Positions 47,484 to 58,577 of a DNA stretch of 64,000 bases are shown here, piece after piece (the first letter of the stretch is position 1; every line of letters begins with the position of its first letter). The stretch is from Cordia subcordata (taxonomy: Eukaryota; Streptophyta; Magnoliopsida; Boraginales; Cordiaceae). The notes beneath the pieces were generated by a model. It ran no database searches and had not been told where the DNA came from. It saw nothing but the letters and a program-made list of their open reading frames with translations. Position numbers and translations under genes: made by a program. The stretch covers positions 2,150,501-2,214,500 of the forward strand of contig JAPTOF010000003.1 of assembly GCA_028554755.1 (NCBI GenBank), read 5' to 3'.

Positions 47484-47905
47484 GTATGTATGTATGTATA
47501 TTATATGTTACGTTTAATTATTATGATTGGAAATAAGTTTGGATTTAATGTGTTATTGTTGTAAAATTATGTTGAATTTTAAGTATTAGAGTTTGAATTT
47601 GATGTGTTAAGGTTTGGTGTATAATTTATGTTATTTTTTATTTATTTTTATCTAATTAAAAAGTAGGGATTTCACTTGACAGATAAGGGTTTAACAAGTA
47701 GGTGTTTTGTCCCGATACTACGACCCCTTTGACTTTTGTTGACAGGTGCCCCGTAGGTAGGGGCATGGTGTAAAAAACACCGGTAGGGGCGGGGATGGTA
47801 GTCGGGAGAAAACCGCGGTACAAGTATAGGGGCGGGGTAGGGATAGGTGGAAAAATACCAAATGCAGAGTAGGGGTTTGTGAACCCCGCCCCATTGACAT
47901 CCCTA
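47286..47905. mobile_element. Non-autonomous hAT element, 620 bp, inside the gypsy element
   Basis: Ends TAGGGATGTCGATAG and CATTGACATCCCTA with an 8-bp target duplication ATCTTTGC (47278-47285) and ATCTCTGC (47906-47913), one mismatch. GGGGCGGG-rich subterminal parts surround a TA/TG microsatellite (about 47417-47500). This is the innermost level of a three-level nest. Confidence 0.88.
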
Positions 47906-48021
47906 ATCTCTGCTCCCGCTACCATCTCCATCAACTTCGACCACCTATTTCATCTCAACGCTCCCTATAAAACGCCTTACTTCATCAGAAATCCAATCAA
48001 AACGCGAAAAGGGCCTATGCT

Positions 48022-49310
48022 TTGGGTGTGACGAGAAATAGTCCCCTAGGCATAAGTGCCCCAATGCGCCAAAATCATGGTACAGGGACACCAAATTATC
48101 GCAGACTTATATGTATTACCATTACATGGAGCTTACATTATGTTGGGCATTTCTTGGTTGGCGACCTTGAGCACCATTTCCCTCAATTATTCCACTTTGA
48201 CGTTAGGATTTCAACAAGGATCCTCTCTGATTGAACTTTAAGGAGATCTCACCCCTTTTTTTTTATTTTATGCGATTGAAAGGTTTTTTCCGCCTTACGG
48301 AGATAGATGCAATCGCGGCCTATTTCCACTTAGAATTGCTTTCCATGGAATCTCCACGACAGGAAGCCATTACCTCAAATTTAGAAGCCCTCTTGGATAA
48401 ATATGCCTCTGTTTTTGCTAAACCTCAAGGGCTACCACCCAAGAGGCCATAGGACCATCGTATTCCACTACAACCAGGTACTAAACCTGTGAATGTCAAG
48501 CCATACCAATATCCATATTTCCCGAAGGTTGAAATGGAAAAGCTGGTTCAAAAGATGCTTAATAAGGGACTTATCACACCAAGCACGAGTCCATTCTCTT
48601 TAACTGTATTGTTGGCCAAAAAGAAAGATGGTACATGGAGATTCTGTACCGATTATAGAGCTCTTAACGTAATTACCATCAAAGACAAGTTTCCTATACC
48701 CACAATTGATAAAATCTTCAACGAGTTGTATGACGCCCAGAATTTTTCCAAGCTTAACTTGTTGGCAGGATATCATCAAATAAGAGTATGCGGTACAGAC
48801 ATTGAGAAAACTGCCTTTCGTATATATCAGGGGCATTATGAATATTTAGTCATGCCATTTGGCTTGACAAACGCTCCATTAACATTTCAGGCCACTATGA
48901 ATGACATCTTTAAACCTTTTTTTGCGGAAATTTGTCCATATATTCTTTGATGATATCCTTATTTTCAGCAAAAATTGGAGCTCACATCTAGTTCATTTGG
49001 CACAGGCTCTAAAGACATTGTAGGATAATGGGCTGGTGGCTAAAAAGTCCAAATGTCTATTTGGACAAACTTCAATCCACTACTTGGGCCATGTTGTTAC
49101 TCATCAAGTTATTTTGATGAACCCTACCAAAGTGGAAACAATCTTAGATTGGCATACACCAATGTTAGTTAGCAGCGTGCGTAGTTTTTTGGGCTTGATT
49201 GGCTATTACCGCAAATTTATACACGGTTATACCCAATTAACTGGCCCATTAACCAGCCTATTAAAGAAGAATGCCTTCTCTTGGAGTTCCACAGCCCAAC
49301 AAGCTTTCTA
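48022..49310 (+). pseudogene. Gypsy protease end and reverse transcriptase, degraded
   Basis: 48056-48241 reads the linker seen after the protease (LGISWLATL). 48489-48950 reads RT ([46 protein letters not shown]). The catalytic motif is FFDD in another frame from about 48945, after a one-base shift. 49036-49311 reads the thumb and connection (FGQTSIHYLGHVV, RSFLGLIGYYRKFI). Confidence 0.92.
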
Positions 49311-49332
49311 GCAGCTGAAAAATGCTATAACA

Positions 49333-50923
49333 ATGGCCCCAGTAGTGGCACTTCTAGATTTTACCACCTCCTTTACAATTGAGACAGATGCATTAGGCAC
49401 AGGGGTGGGTGCTGTATTGCAACAAAATGGTCATCATTGGCATTTTTCAGTCAACAATTATCTTCACCCCTCTAAGGTTCTTTCATATATAACCGCGAAA
49501 TATATACAATTGTGGCGGCAATTGGCAAATGGCGACAGTACCTTATAGGGTGCAAATTTTACATAAAAACAAATTAGTGCAGTATCAAGAACTTCCCCAA
49601 ACAAATTATTCAGACCCCAGAGCAATAAAAATGGTTGGCTGGCCTTCTAAGGTACGATTTTGGAATCATACACCACCCTGGAGAGGTGAATACAGTGGCT
49701 GATGTGTTATCACAAGTTCCCATAAGTTGCTTCCTCTTTTTTTTACATCCTCAATATTGGAAAAATATGAGGCAGGATGCAAAGGTTTTCGTGGAACAAC
49801 GCTCTGTATGTCAAACTATGAAGGCATCCCAACACCACCCAGCTGACCTCCTCCAGCCATTACCAATTCCTTTGGCCATTTGGGAAGAGATCTCTATGGA
49901 CTTCATTACAGGTCTGCCCTCCTCCGAAGGGAAATCAGTTATCATGGTCATTGTTGACCACCTTTCGAATTACACCCATTTTTCTCCATTATCCACACCT
50001 TTGACCAGTGCCAAGATAGCTCATCATTTCATCTCTGATGTGGTAAAACTTCATAGGATCCCCAAAACAATTGTCAGTGATCGAGATTCTCTTTTTTAAG
50101 CTCCTTTTGGCAAGAGTTATTCCGTCAATAGGGCACATCTCTCTCTATGAGCACGGCCTACCTTCCTCAATCTGACGGTCAAACTGAAATTGTCAACAAA
50201 ATTCTGGAACTCTACTTGCACTACGTTGTCACTGATCATCCATCTCGATAGCCCAAATTTATAGTCTACGTTGAATTTTGTATGACACTTCTTTCCACTC
50301 CTCAGCAAAGACGACCCATTTCGAAATTGTCTATGGCAAGGCCCCCTCCAACCTTTATACATTATTTACCAGGGTCTTTACCCAACAATGCCATTGATCA
50401 TGATCTAAGGGAAAGAGATGACATTTTGAGGCTACTTTTCTCAAGTTTTCTGAAAGCTCAACAATGCATGAAATACTATGTGGATAAAAATCACCATGAT
50501 GAATCCTTTGAGGTTGGCGAATTAGTGCTGGTTAAATTACGACTCTATAAGTGGATGTCTCTCAAAGGCGCCTTCAACAACTTGAGCAGGCAATAATATG
50601 GGCCCTTTGAGATTCTGGGACGCATAGGGCATGTGACATATAAGCTGGAGCTCCCTCTTATTTCAGAGATGCATTTGGTTTTTCATGTTTCTTTACTTCG
50701 CCATTTCAAAGGCCCAAATGCCCCTCGTGCGATTTCATTACCAGTCATTTCTGAGAAGTTAGGCCCTGTCCATTCTCCTACAACCATTTTGGCCCAACGC
50801 ACCATCCAACGCCAAGGCCATCCAGTCTCCCAAGCAATGATTCAGTGGGAGAATATGCCACTTGATGAAGCCACTTGGAAAGATGAGCAGCACCTTCAAA
50901 ACCTTGTGGACAATGTTCCTTAA
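49333..50923 (+). pseudogene. Gypsy RNase H, integrase and chromodomain, degraded
   Basis: 49333-49548 reads RNase H (TIETDALGTGVGAVLQQNG), then a deletion. 49635-50099 reads integrase (WEEISMDFITGLP, VDHLSNYTHF, VSDRD). The core is interrupted until 50282-50596. 50633-50923 reads the integrase C-terminus (YKLELPL, FHVSLLRHFKG) and a chromodomain (VSQAMIQWENMPLDEATWKD), the module that directs chromoviruses to chromatin marks. Confidence 0.9.
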
Positions 50924-50936
50924 AAGGGGGAGACAT

Positions 50937-51300
50937 TGTCATAAAATCAACACAAACATGGTTGCTAACATGGAGGATCCAATGAATATTCAACATGACA
51001 ACAATCCACAGAATTCCAATCCCCAACATAATTGGTTACAAAGAAGCCAGCACAACAAAGCTCTTCCATTTCACCTTAAAGATTTCATGACCCCCTAAAC
51101 AGCTTTTGGAGCAATAAATCACAACCATAAATAGAGCAATAGTTGTTTAAAGAAGCATGAGAAGTTTGTTACAAATTTTCTAAAATTCTCTCTTTCTTTT
51201 CTTTTGGAGGTTCACCATTTCCTTGAAAAATTGGCTGTTGTAATCTTTTAAATTCCTCTAAATACAAAAGCTTCTTCTATTAGTCTCATAAGTGCTTGCA
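50937..51300 (+). repeat. 3' LTR of the gypsy element
   Basis: 364 bp, TGTCATAAAATCAACAC to AAGTGCTTGCA, preceded by the polypurine tract. Confidence 0.9.
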
Positions 51301-51305
51301 ACGAG

Positions 51306-51710
51306 CAACAAACTTGAGAGTTCTGATAGAGAAATCTGATTATTTTTAGCCCTAAGAGATGTCTTAAACTAACTATATTCTAATGGAAGGCCCCTTAGAA
51401 TGTAGAGAATGAGATCTTAGTCAGAAACAAACTCAGAGATAGCAACTAGCTGACTTGTCATAGCTTTCACTTCATCTAAGTATGCTTGCATAGACTTAGA
51501 GCCTTTAGATAGATTAAGCAGATTATTTTTGAGCTGATGAATATGAGCTCTAAACAATGAATTGTATCTTTTGTCTAATGCATCCCAAACGTACACTGCT
51601 ATTCTAAGATTAAACAATTGAGATTGCAATTGAGGAGATACAGTAGATACAAGACAAGTTCGAAGCCGCTTATCAATTTTGGTCCACTCGATATACTCAG
51701 GATTAAGGCT
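51306..51710 (-). pseudogene. Copia 2 gag, central part
   Basis: 51417-51629 reads VYVWDALDKRYNSLFRAHIH, the UBN2 gag domain, and continues toward the gypsy insertion. It is bounded by the gypsy target duplication on the left and the solo LTR target duplication on the right. Confidence 0.85.
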
Positions 51711-51715
51711 ATAAC

Positions 51716-52994
51716 TGTAATACCTGTGGGAAAAAAAAAAAGAAAAAGAAACAGAAAAGAAAAAGAAAAAAAAAACATGGAGAGTAAGATAAGCTTTCTA
51801 CCTACTTTATACACGTGTGTGCATGTGTTTGTGCATTAAAAAAATACAGCTCGCTTCTTCTTGGGTTATATTTGTTAATTAACCAGATTTTAGGGGGTTG
51901 AAATGCAATTTTAGTAAACTCAAATTGGTTAAATGAAAACCAGCCCCAAAAACCCATTTCTTGCTCTTCTTCTCTGCCCGAAACAGCCCCAAAACCCCTC
52001 TCTTCCCTTTCTTCTTTCACTGCTACTGTTGCTCGAAATTAGAGCAAGATTAGGCCTTTTTCTATTTGACAAATTCAAGTAAGGGAGTTATTTATTTAAT
52101 TGCTCTTACCCTGATTTCTTATGGATTCTTACACATGAATAATTGTATGATTAAGGTCTATGAACTATGTAATGAGCTAGAAATGTGTAAATGAATTAGT
52201 AAAGTGTTAAGCATGCCATAACTTATGAGGTTGAACATGATATTTGTTCTTATGTTTATAATTGTGTGAGCTAATTATATATCTTCCTAGAAGAGAAGAT
52301 TAAAATATTATATGAATGGTTTAGGGATGTTATCAATGATGTTATATGTATATTAAGCTATGTGTGAGATTAAATTTGGTCTATTGAATTTAATTAGATG
52401 TGGCTTGGCATGTGTGTAGTTTATTAAAATTGGTAATGAAGAAAGATAAGACATGGTGAACATGTATATGTATATACATAAGATTGTCTTTATGAAAATG
52501 AGTGGAACTTAGTTTATGATCATTGATAGAAGGGTTAAGTTGATGATTTATGTTTATAATGTTCTTTTCTACCTTGCATAATAACTTTGCTAATTAGTTC
52601 TTAATAGCTTGTAAAGATATATGTATATTAATGTGTTGCTCCTTATCTTTGGTTATATATAAGCATGAAGTCTATATTTTATTTTTCCGTCAATGACATA
52701 TTAAGCTAACCAATAATTATTACATAATGTTAGGCAGAAATGGAGTGTGACTGAACACTGGATAGGGGTAAGTTGGACTACCCATCTGGGCTCCAGTCTC
52801 CGCTTTACTTGGGTCTTCTGAGCACTCTTAATCATCCTCTTCCGAATTGTCATTATGAAATCAGAATTGTGAGTTTGTATTTGATATGTACTTCTATTTG
52901 TTGAAATCCTGGGATTTTGGAATTATTCAGTGTGTTGTTTGTATTGAATGTGTTTCCTGGGGTTGTGACACCCATCCGGCAGGTGAGATTGCCG

Positions 52995-53041
<47 letters not shown>

Positions 53042-53737
53042 GTTCTATTCTGTGCTCGTCAGTGGGAGATGGTTCACTGGACGGAGGTGTGATTTCTGTG
53101 CCCTCGTCGATGGGAGGTTCACCGTGAGAGGAAGAGGTGCATGAATGCCTATTTGTGGTGTGATGGGGTATTTAGTATTAATATCATGGCCCTACGGAAG
53201 TTTTGTTCTGCATGTATACTGTGGTTCTGAGTATAAACTCCTTCCACTGGCTTAGTCTGTGTAACTCTGATAAACGAACTCCTTGCTGTCTTGTCAGTTA
53301 TTATTGTGTTATTTTTGTTTAGCTTTCTTTTGGAGCTGTCCTTAAGTTTCATCTAAGGTGTCCACTTACTGAGTATCGTTTCGCTCATACTTTTACATAT
53401 CTATTTTGCAGAGAGTGGTGGTCAGGGACACCAGGGAAAGAACCCACCATAGCCTAGCTAGAGACTTTCTCAGCTGGGTTTCTTTTTGTGGAATGACTTC
53501 AGTATTTTTGAAACATGTGTAATTATTGTAACCTTTAGACAAGAAATACTGTCATTTTTGAGAAATAAAATGTAACTAAATCTCTTGCCTGTGTAAATAA
53601 TTGTTAATGGTAAATAGATCTCTGAAATGTGCTGGGTAGGTTTATATGCTTTTGGTTCGTGAGTTGTTTGTAGCCTTGCAGGTTTAAACCTGTGGCATGT
53701 CACGCCTCGGGTTAGGCTTAGATTTTGGGGCATGACA
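51716..53737. mobile_element. Solo LTR, about 2.0 kb, nested in copia 2 gag
   Basis: Begins TGTAATACCTGTGGG and ends TTGGGGCATGACA, with a perfect 5-bp target duplication ATAAC (51711-51715 and 53738-53742). Copia 2 gag frames lie on both sides. No coding domain inside. The length and the TGTAATACC..CATGACA ends suggest a Tekay/Del-type Ty3-gypsy LTR (inference). It contains a (TA)n tract near 52998-53038. Confidence 0.85.
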
Positions 53738-53742
53738 ATAAC

Positions 53743-53953
53743 CGCCATCATCATTGCAAATAACCTTGACAGGACATTGTTTTAGGCCTGTAGCATAATC
53801 AAGCAAATCATAAGATTGAAGAATAACTTCAAGTTGAGACCTCCAAACAGGATAATTCGAGTTGTCCAGCTTTACTGGAGTGAAAGCATTCCAATTCTAC
53901 ACCATTTCTTTCAGATTTGCAATAGAGAGAGAATCTGAGCTCGCGATCGCCAT
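53743..53953 (-). pseudogene. Copia 2 gag, N-terminal part
   Basis: The frame from ATG at 53953 reads MAIASSDSLSIANL, then an in-frame stop, then FTPVKLDNSNYPVWRSQLE, the start of copia gag. It is cut by the solo LTR. Confidence 0.85.
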
Positions 53954-54227
53954 TGAAGAGGTTCGCAGAAGGCAGAAGCACAAAGTAGAACCCTAATTCT
54001 TCGAGGAGATGATAGCTATGGTGAAGGGAATAAGAGAAAATGAACTTGAAAAATAGCAATCGGAACTTTCATCGAGTGAGAAATTAGCAAGAAGAGACGA
54101 ACTCGAAGAAAAGCAATTGGAACTTGCATCGAGTGAGAAATTAGCAAGAAGAGGTTGGCCATAGAGTCGAAAAAATCTATGGCAGGATCAAGAGAAAGTT
54201 CTAGACCTTCATTGGCTCTGGATACCA
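53954..54227 (-). other. Copia 2 leader with primer-binding site
   Basis: Untranslated leader. Plus-strand GGCTCTGGATACCA next to the LTR is the complement of TGGTATCCAGAGCC. A direct repeat containing ATCGAGTGAGAAATTAGCAA occurs at about 54071 and 54129. Confidence 0.8.
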
Positions 54228-54482
54228 TGATAACAATTTGAGAGAGATGAAAAATATCTTTCATTATGAGTAGTTAATGATCTCAATACAAGTACAGACT
54301 ATTTATAGCCAAAGTTAGTTAGTAACTAACTCAGCTGCCGGCTCATCATTTGCCTAACTACTTAACTTAGTAACTAACTCAGTTGCCAGCTCATCATTTG
54401 CCTAACTACTTAACTAAGTGGTGCTGACTAATCATTACTGTTGTATGCACGTGACTTAATTACTAAGCTTGTTGATGGTGCA
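54228..54482 (-). repeat. 5' LTR of copia 2
   Basis: 255 bp; longer than the 3' LTR because a roughly 47-bp block (TCATTTGCCTAACTACTTAACT and neighbours) is tandemly duplicated. Confidence 0.88.
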
Positions 54483-55008
54483 GCTTTGATACTCTTGTCA
54501 CTGAGCCATCCATTAGGGTGCATTTCGATCACGCCATAGTTGATCCAAAGAGGTCACCTAAAGATTAAGACGCTTTTTATAGCTTAGTTGCTAGACACCT
54601 AAAAGTGTTTTTTTTTAAGAGTTAGGAAATTGAAATTGACATGTTTGACCTATTCTTAAAAGAACTTTCAGGTAAAAGTTAATATTAAGAAATGCTAAAG
54701 CAAGAAGTTTCAAATCTAAGCTTTTGAAAAAAAAAAATACTTTCATGGGATTATTTTTGCATCATGCAAAGAATACCTTCTATTTTCTATTTTCTTTTTC
54801 TTTTTGAAATACCCCTCCATATTTTGGATGCTTAGTTGCTACTCAAAACCACTTAAATCATAAAAAAACCAAAGCCAAACAGTTAAAGATTCTTGTTTTA
54901 TAGCATTTTTAACCAAAATTGTATTACTAAAAACCTCATATCTTAATAACTAAAATTTTACGACTAGCTTAGACCAAACAAATCCTCGTTAGTGATTTTG
55001 ACTTTCAT
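54483..55008. other. Distal upstream region of gene 4
   Basis: Non-coding and collinear with about 15740-16980 upstream of gene 2 with internal gaps (TTGATCCAAAGAGGTC, AGCAAGAAGTTTCAAA, CTAGCTTAGACCAAAC). Confidence 0.6.
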
Positions 55009-55017
55009 ATTTTCATG

Positions 55018-55827
55018 GGAAAAAAAAGATATCTAGGCCCCTTAGTTTTAACCATTAGACCAAATAGGTCCCTCAAGTTCTCTTTTTTTCCTCCCTAATT
55101 CCCTCTACAGTCTACTTATTTAAAGTAAAAAAAAATGTCATTTTTGCCCTTAATGGTGCAAATGGCGTGGTAAATTCTAATATCTCTTAATTTTTTTATT
55201 TTTTTATTTTTGCATTATTCATTCACTACTTGGATTGACAAAAATTCTAATATTTTTTATTTCTTATTATTTATTTATTCTTTACATTATTCACCATGGA
55301 GATGATATTGCAACCAAATGGCATAATCTAACTCAACGACTCATTGTTTCGAGTTCTGTTAAGATGTTAACTAGTAGAATAGTCAAAGTAGATGACTAGC
55401 CTAATGTGCTTTCGCAGGACTTGTACCATATTTTTGTTCTAATAAATTATATTAGGTCCCTGCTTTGTATAATTTGTTGTTTTGTTCTAATAAATTAGAT
55501 TAGGTCCCTACTTTTTATAATTTGCTGGTCTGGTTGGTGAGAAATGTGTGTAATTTATTCTAATGTAAAAACAAATTAAAAATTAAAAATTAAAAATATT
55601 AGATTTTTTTTTTGCGAATCCAAGTGGTAAATAAATAAATGCAAAAATAAAAAAGTAAGAGATATTAGAATTTACCAAGTCATTTGTCTCATTAAGGGTA
55701 AAAATGATATTTTTTAACTTTAACTAAGCAGAGGGACCTAGAAAGAGATAAAAAAAAAAAAAACTAAAGGACTTATTTGGTCTAATAGTTAAAAGTTAGG
55801 AACCTAGATGTCTTTTTTTTTTTTCTA
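55018..55827. mobile_element. Mutator-like MITE with long terminal inverted repeats
   Basis: 810 bp. Inverted repeats of roughly 230 bp: GGAAAAAAAAGATATCTAGG at the left, and its complement type CCTAGATGTCTTTTTTTT at the right, continuing inward through ATTAGACCAAATAGGTCC and GGACTTATTTGGTCTAAT. A perfect 9-bp target duplication ATTTTCATG (55009-55017 and 55828-55836) is the Mutator signature. No transposase. Absent upstream of gene 2. Confidence 0.88.
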
Positions 55828-55836
55828 TTTTCATGT

Positions 55837-57777
55837 GGCTACTTTTTTTTTTTTTTAAAAAAAAAAGAACCTGAATTTTTATGTGGTTAGTGGCTTAGTG
55901 CCATCAACATTCAACAATCTCAACTCCATAGCAAATATCAGTGGAAGAGAGTCGAGAAGTGGGGTAGGAGAGAGGAACGGGTGGAATGAAGGAGGAAACA
56001 ACTTAGAGTGAGATTGAGGTTTAACAGTAAAAATTGTAGTTTTCGAAAAAAAAAAATTAAGTACACAACGTATTTGATTATAAACAAAATTGAGTTTTAG
56101 AGGCTTAAAGCGGAGTTTTGAATAAATTTTATGTTGTTTTTATTTCAAATTATGTTTTGCAAAAAGCAAGTTTATATACATACTTTCGATTAATTACAGC
56201 TATTCCAACAAGTTCGTTTATGATTAAAAGTTGTAGTAGCCAAAAATTAGTGTGGAACTAAAGTACCATGTTGCTCGTTCTAAACACTGAATTCGGATTA
56301 CAAGGGTAAGATTATGGCCCAAATAGGTTTAAGAAGCCCAGGGATTGTTTCAGTGGAGGTTTACTCTATTGGATTGACCAATCGGATTTCGAATTATGGC
56401 CCATGAATGCTCAAAATGCCCACAAACTATTCGGTTTTAGGCTTGTTTGAGGCTCAAGGCCCTTGGGAAGTCCAATCACACCTAACCAATCGAGAAGATA
56501 AGAACCTAATTGACTCTATTTCACATATTGTAATTATTACTCACAGTAAACTTCTATCCGGTCACCTATCTTGAGGAGGATATATATCACAACCACTAAG
56601 CTTATCCCACATGACCAAGTGGCAATGACTCCTGTTAAAGGTATATTTGGCTACTTTCAAGAGTCGGGCGACTATAACTCTCAGACTCAACATCAAAGCA
56701 ACTCCTAAGAGTCCCAGATTCTTAGCTGCCTAGCTATAAGTAAACAACTTTCATTAGAGGTAAGGGCATCAAACATATCACATAGTTGACCCTTTAAGCA
56801 ACTATCCAACTTTTTCATACATATCTCATCACTCTTTAACGACAATCCGATTGCTCTTATATATAAGATATTATCCCTTGTAGCACTTCGATTATAGCCA
56901 GACATAGCCCACCACACACGCTCTGTCTATCGCCATTATGGTTGACCCTTTAACCTTCTCTATGTATTACTTTTCAATCAAATTACGGCTCGATCACTTA
57001 CTTAAGCGTCATAGTATCTTTGGTCGGTATTGCATTAGTTTCAAACACTCACCTCTCTCTTTTTGCCTTCTGTTTTGTAGCTTGTTGGTGCCTTGGAATT
57101 CGTAATTATTGATTTTAGCGTCTAAAAAAGTTAAACATATTACATAAACAAAATTAAAATCTTTGAAACTTTAATAAAAAATAAAAAATTAACAATTAAA
57201 ATCTTAAAAATAAAAAAATTAAATTAAAAAATTAAACTAAAAATAAAAATTCAAAAATAAAACTAAAAAATTTAAAAATTTTAGAAATCTAAAAACTAAA
57301 AAATTTAGAATATTGAAATCAATTAAATCAATCATAAATAGCACTTTAAATAGCAATTATGACCAAACATGAATTTTTTTTAATTGAACAGGGATATACC
57401 ACTAGACCACTAAGTCTTTGATAACCAAACAAGAATTTTACTAAATAATAAAATAACTTTTCTCAACATCACTTTTTGAATTCAATACTTTTTAAGTCAG
57501 CAATTAAATTTGAACAACAATACCATACTGGCTCTAAATTGTGTGAGAATTCTCTCATTACGCACGGTAATATGAGGTGATGCAACGAGAAAAGAAGAGA
57601 AAAAGGGACAACCCGTTGATTGTTTTAGAGCATTATTCTAAATCTTTGTTCTTAGAAGTGCGATTTGTCATATGTCAATCATCTAACTGTATATTGTAAG
57701 AAATTGAGCAAAGAGTATTAAAGAGCTAATTCCACAAAAGAAATTGAACAAAGAGTATTGAAAACTACTTTGTCCTT
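55837..57777. other. Upstream region of gene 4, no gene
   Basis: 56250-57110 is less A/T-rich (ACTCTCAGACTCAACATC, CCACACACGCTCTG) and has no counterpart upstream of gene 2; it could be an LTR or other repeat fragment, but no ends were found. 57290-57777 matches 8750-9222 upstream of pseudogene A. Confidence 0.45.
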
Positions 57778-58018
57778 AGGGGTTCGTTTGCATTGGGGTC
57801 TTCTAGAAACATCTTCTCTATAACTTTTGTAAGTACTTCTTTTTGTGAAGTTAAAATTTTTTAGTTTAAAAAAAAATAAATTTAAACTATTTTTGGATTT
57901 TGAACCCTTTTGGAAAATCAAGCCAACTATTTGTTGCAAAAAATTTGAAAAAAAAGTAGTTTCTTTTTTTTTTTTTTCATGAAAAGAAATCAATTCAAAG
58001 TTTCAAACAAACCTCATC
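57778..58018. mobile_element. Old MITE-like element, gene 4 copy
   Basis: Begins AGGGGTTCGTTTGCATTGGG and ends GTTTCAAACAAACCTC; same element as 9686-9932 and 17806-18020. Its ends form a short inverted repeat around GTTCGTTTG/CAAACAAAC. Confidence 0.55.
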
Positions 58019-58051
58019 TCTACGTTGGAAGATGACTGAGGTCATGTTCCC

Positions 58052-58160
58052 CTTCACCAGTCTCTCAACGCGTTTTTCTTCCAAACTACTTGACTTGACC
58101 AGAGCGCCTTGTGATTTCTGCCAAACTCAACCCGGATTTTCCAATCTAATGAGTAATATC
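58052..58160 (+). promoter_or_regulatory. Conserved proximal upstream block of gene 4
   Basis: CTCAACGCGTTTTTC, GACCAGAGCGCC, GATTTCTGCCAAACTCAACC and TTTTCCAATCTAATGAG are conserved with gene 2 and both pseudogenes. A T-run with a repeated GAGTAAT interrupts the sequence just downstream. Confidence 0.5.
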
Positions 58161-58577
58161 TCTTTTTTTTTTTTTTCAATTTTTCGGTCAAAGAGTAATG
58201 TCTCATCATACCATCATATGTATAGTAATATATTCTTCTTATTTCTTTTTCAACATAAAATCTCACAAAAGTTGTTTAGACTCACTTGGATCCACATTAT
58301 TGCACCTTAATAGCATCTTGACTAATTCAAGTGCATGAGCAAATATTAGTCGAAGTCTGAAGCGTAATAGGTACGTCCTCCCTCTCCCAAAAAAAAAAAA
58401 AGAAGAAGAAAAGAAAAGAAAAGGAAGAAAGAAAAAAAGGTTTATATGGTTCTTGGTCGTGCAGTTGACTAAAAATAGACTGCATATCTCAGTGCTACAT
58501 AATAGAAAAATCACTAACTTAGAGCAGGCACACTCTTGACGGAACCAGGCTGCTATCTTCTAACATCATCAAGTTCC

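Larger units (their letters stand above)
46103..51300 (+). mobile_element. Ty3-gypsy chromovirus retrotransposon, nested in copia 2 gag
   Basis: 5.2-kb element with 363/364-bp LTRs. A polypurine tract AAAAGGGGGAGA precedes the 3' LTR. Target duplication ATGAG (46098-46102) and ACGAG (51301-51305). Order gag, protease, reverse transcriptase, RNase H, integrase, chromodomain identifies a chromovirus; the small size and short LTRs suggest a Reina- or Galadriel-type lineage (inference). It carries a hAT insertion at 47286-47905 and many frame breaks. Confidence 0.93.
42135..54482 (-). mobile_element. Ty1-copia retrotransposon 2, expanded by nested insertions
   Basis: LTRs at 42135-42344 and 54228-54482 bound 12.3 kb, of which about 7.4 kb is foreign (gypsy 46103-51300, solo LTR 51716-53737, MITE 45569-45698). 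Minus-strand order is 5' LTR, primer-binding site TGGTATCCAGAGCC, leader, gag, protease, integrase, reverse transcriptase, RNase H, polypurine tract (CTTGAAGGGG), 3' LTR. No clear target duplication (TTGAG against GCTTT). Coding parts are riddled with stops. Confidence 0.92.

Noticed and set aside
56250..57110. Possible LTR fragment upstream of gene 4
   Set aside because: Composition differs from its surroundings, but no terminal pair, target duplication or coding domain was found; noted only as unassigned.
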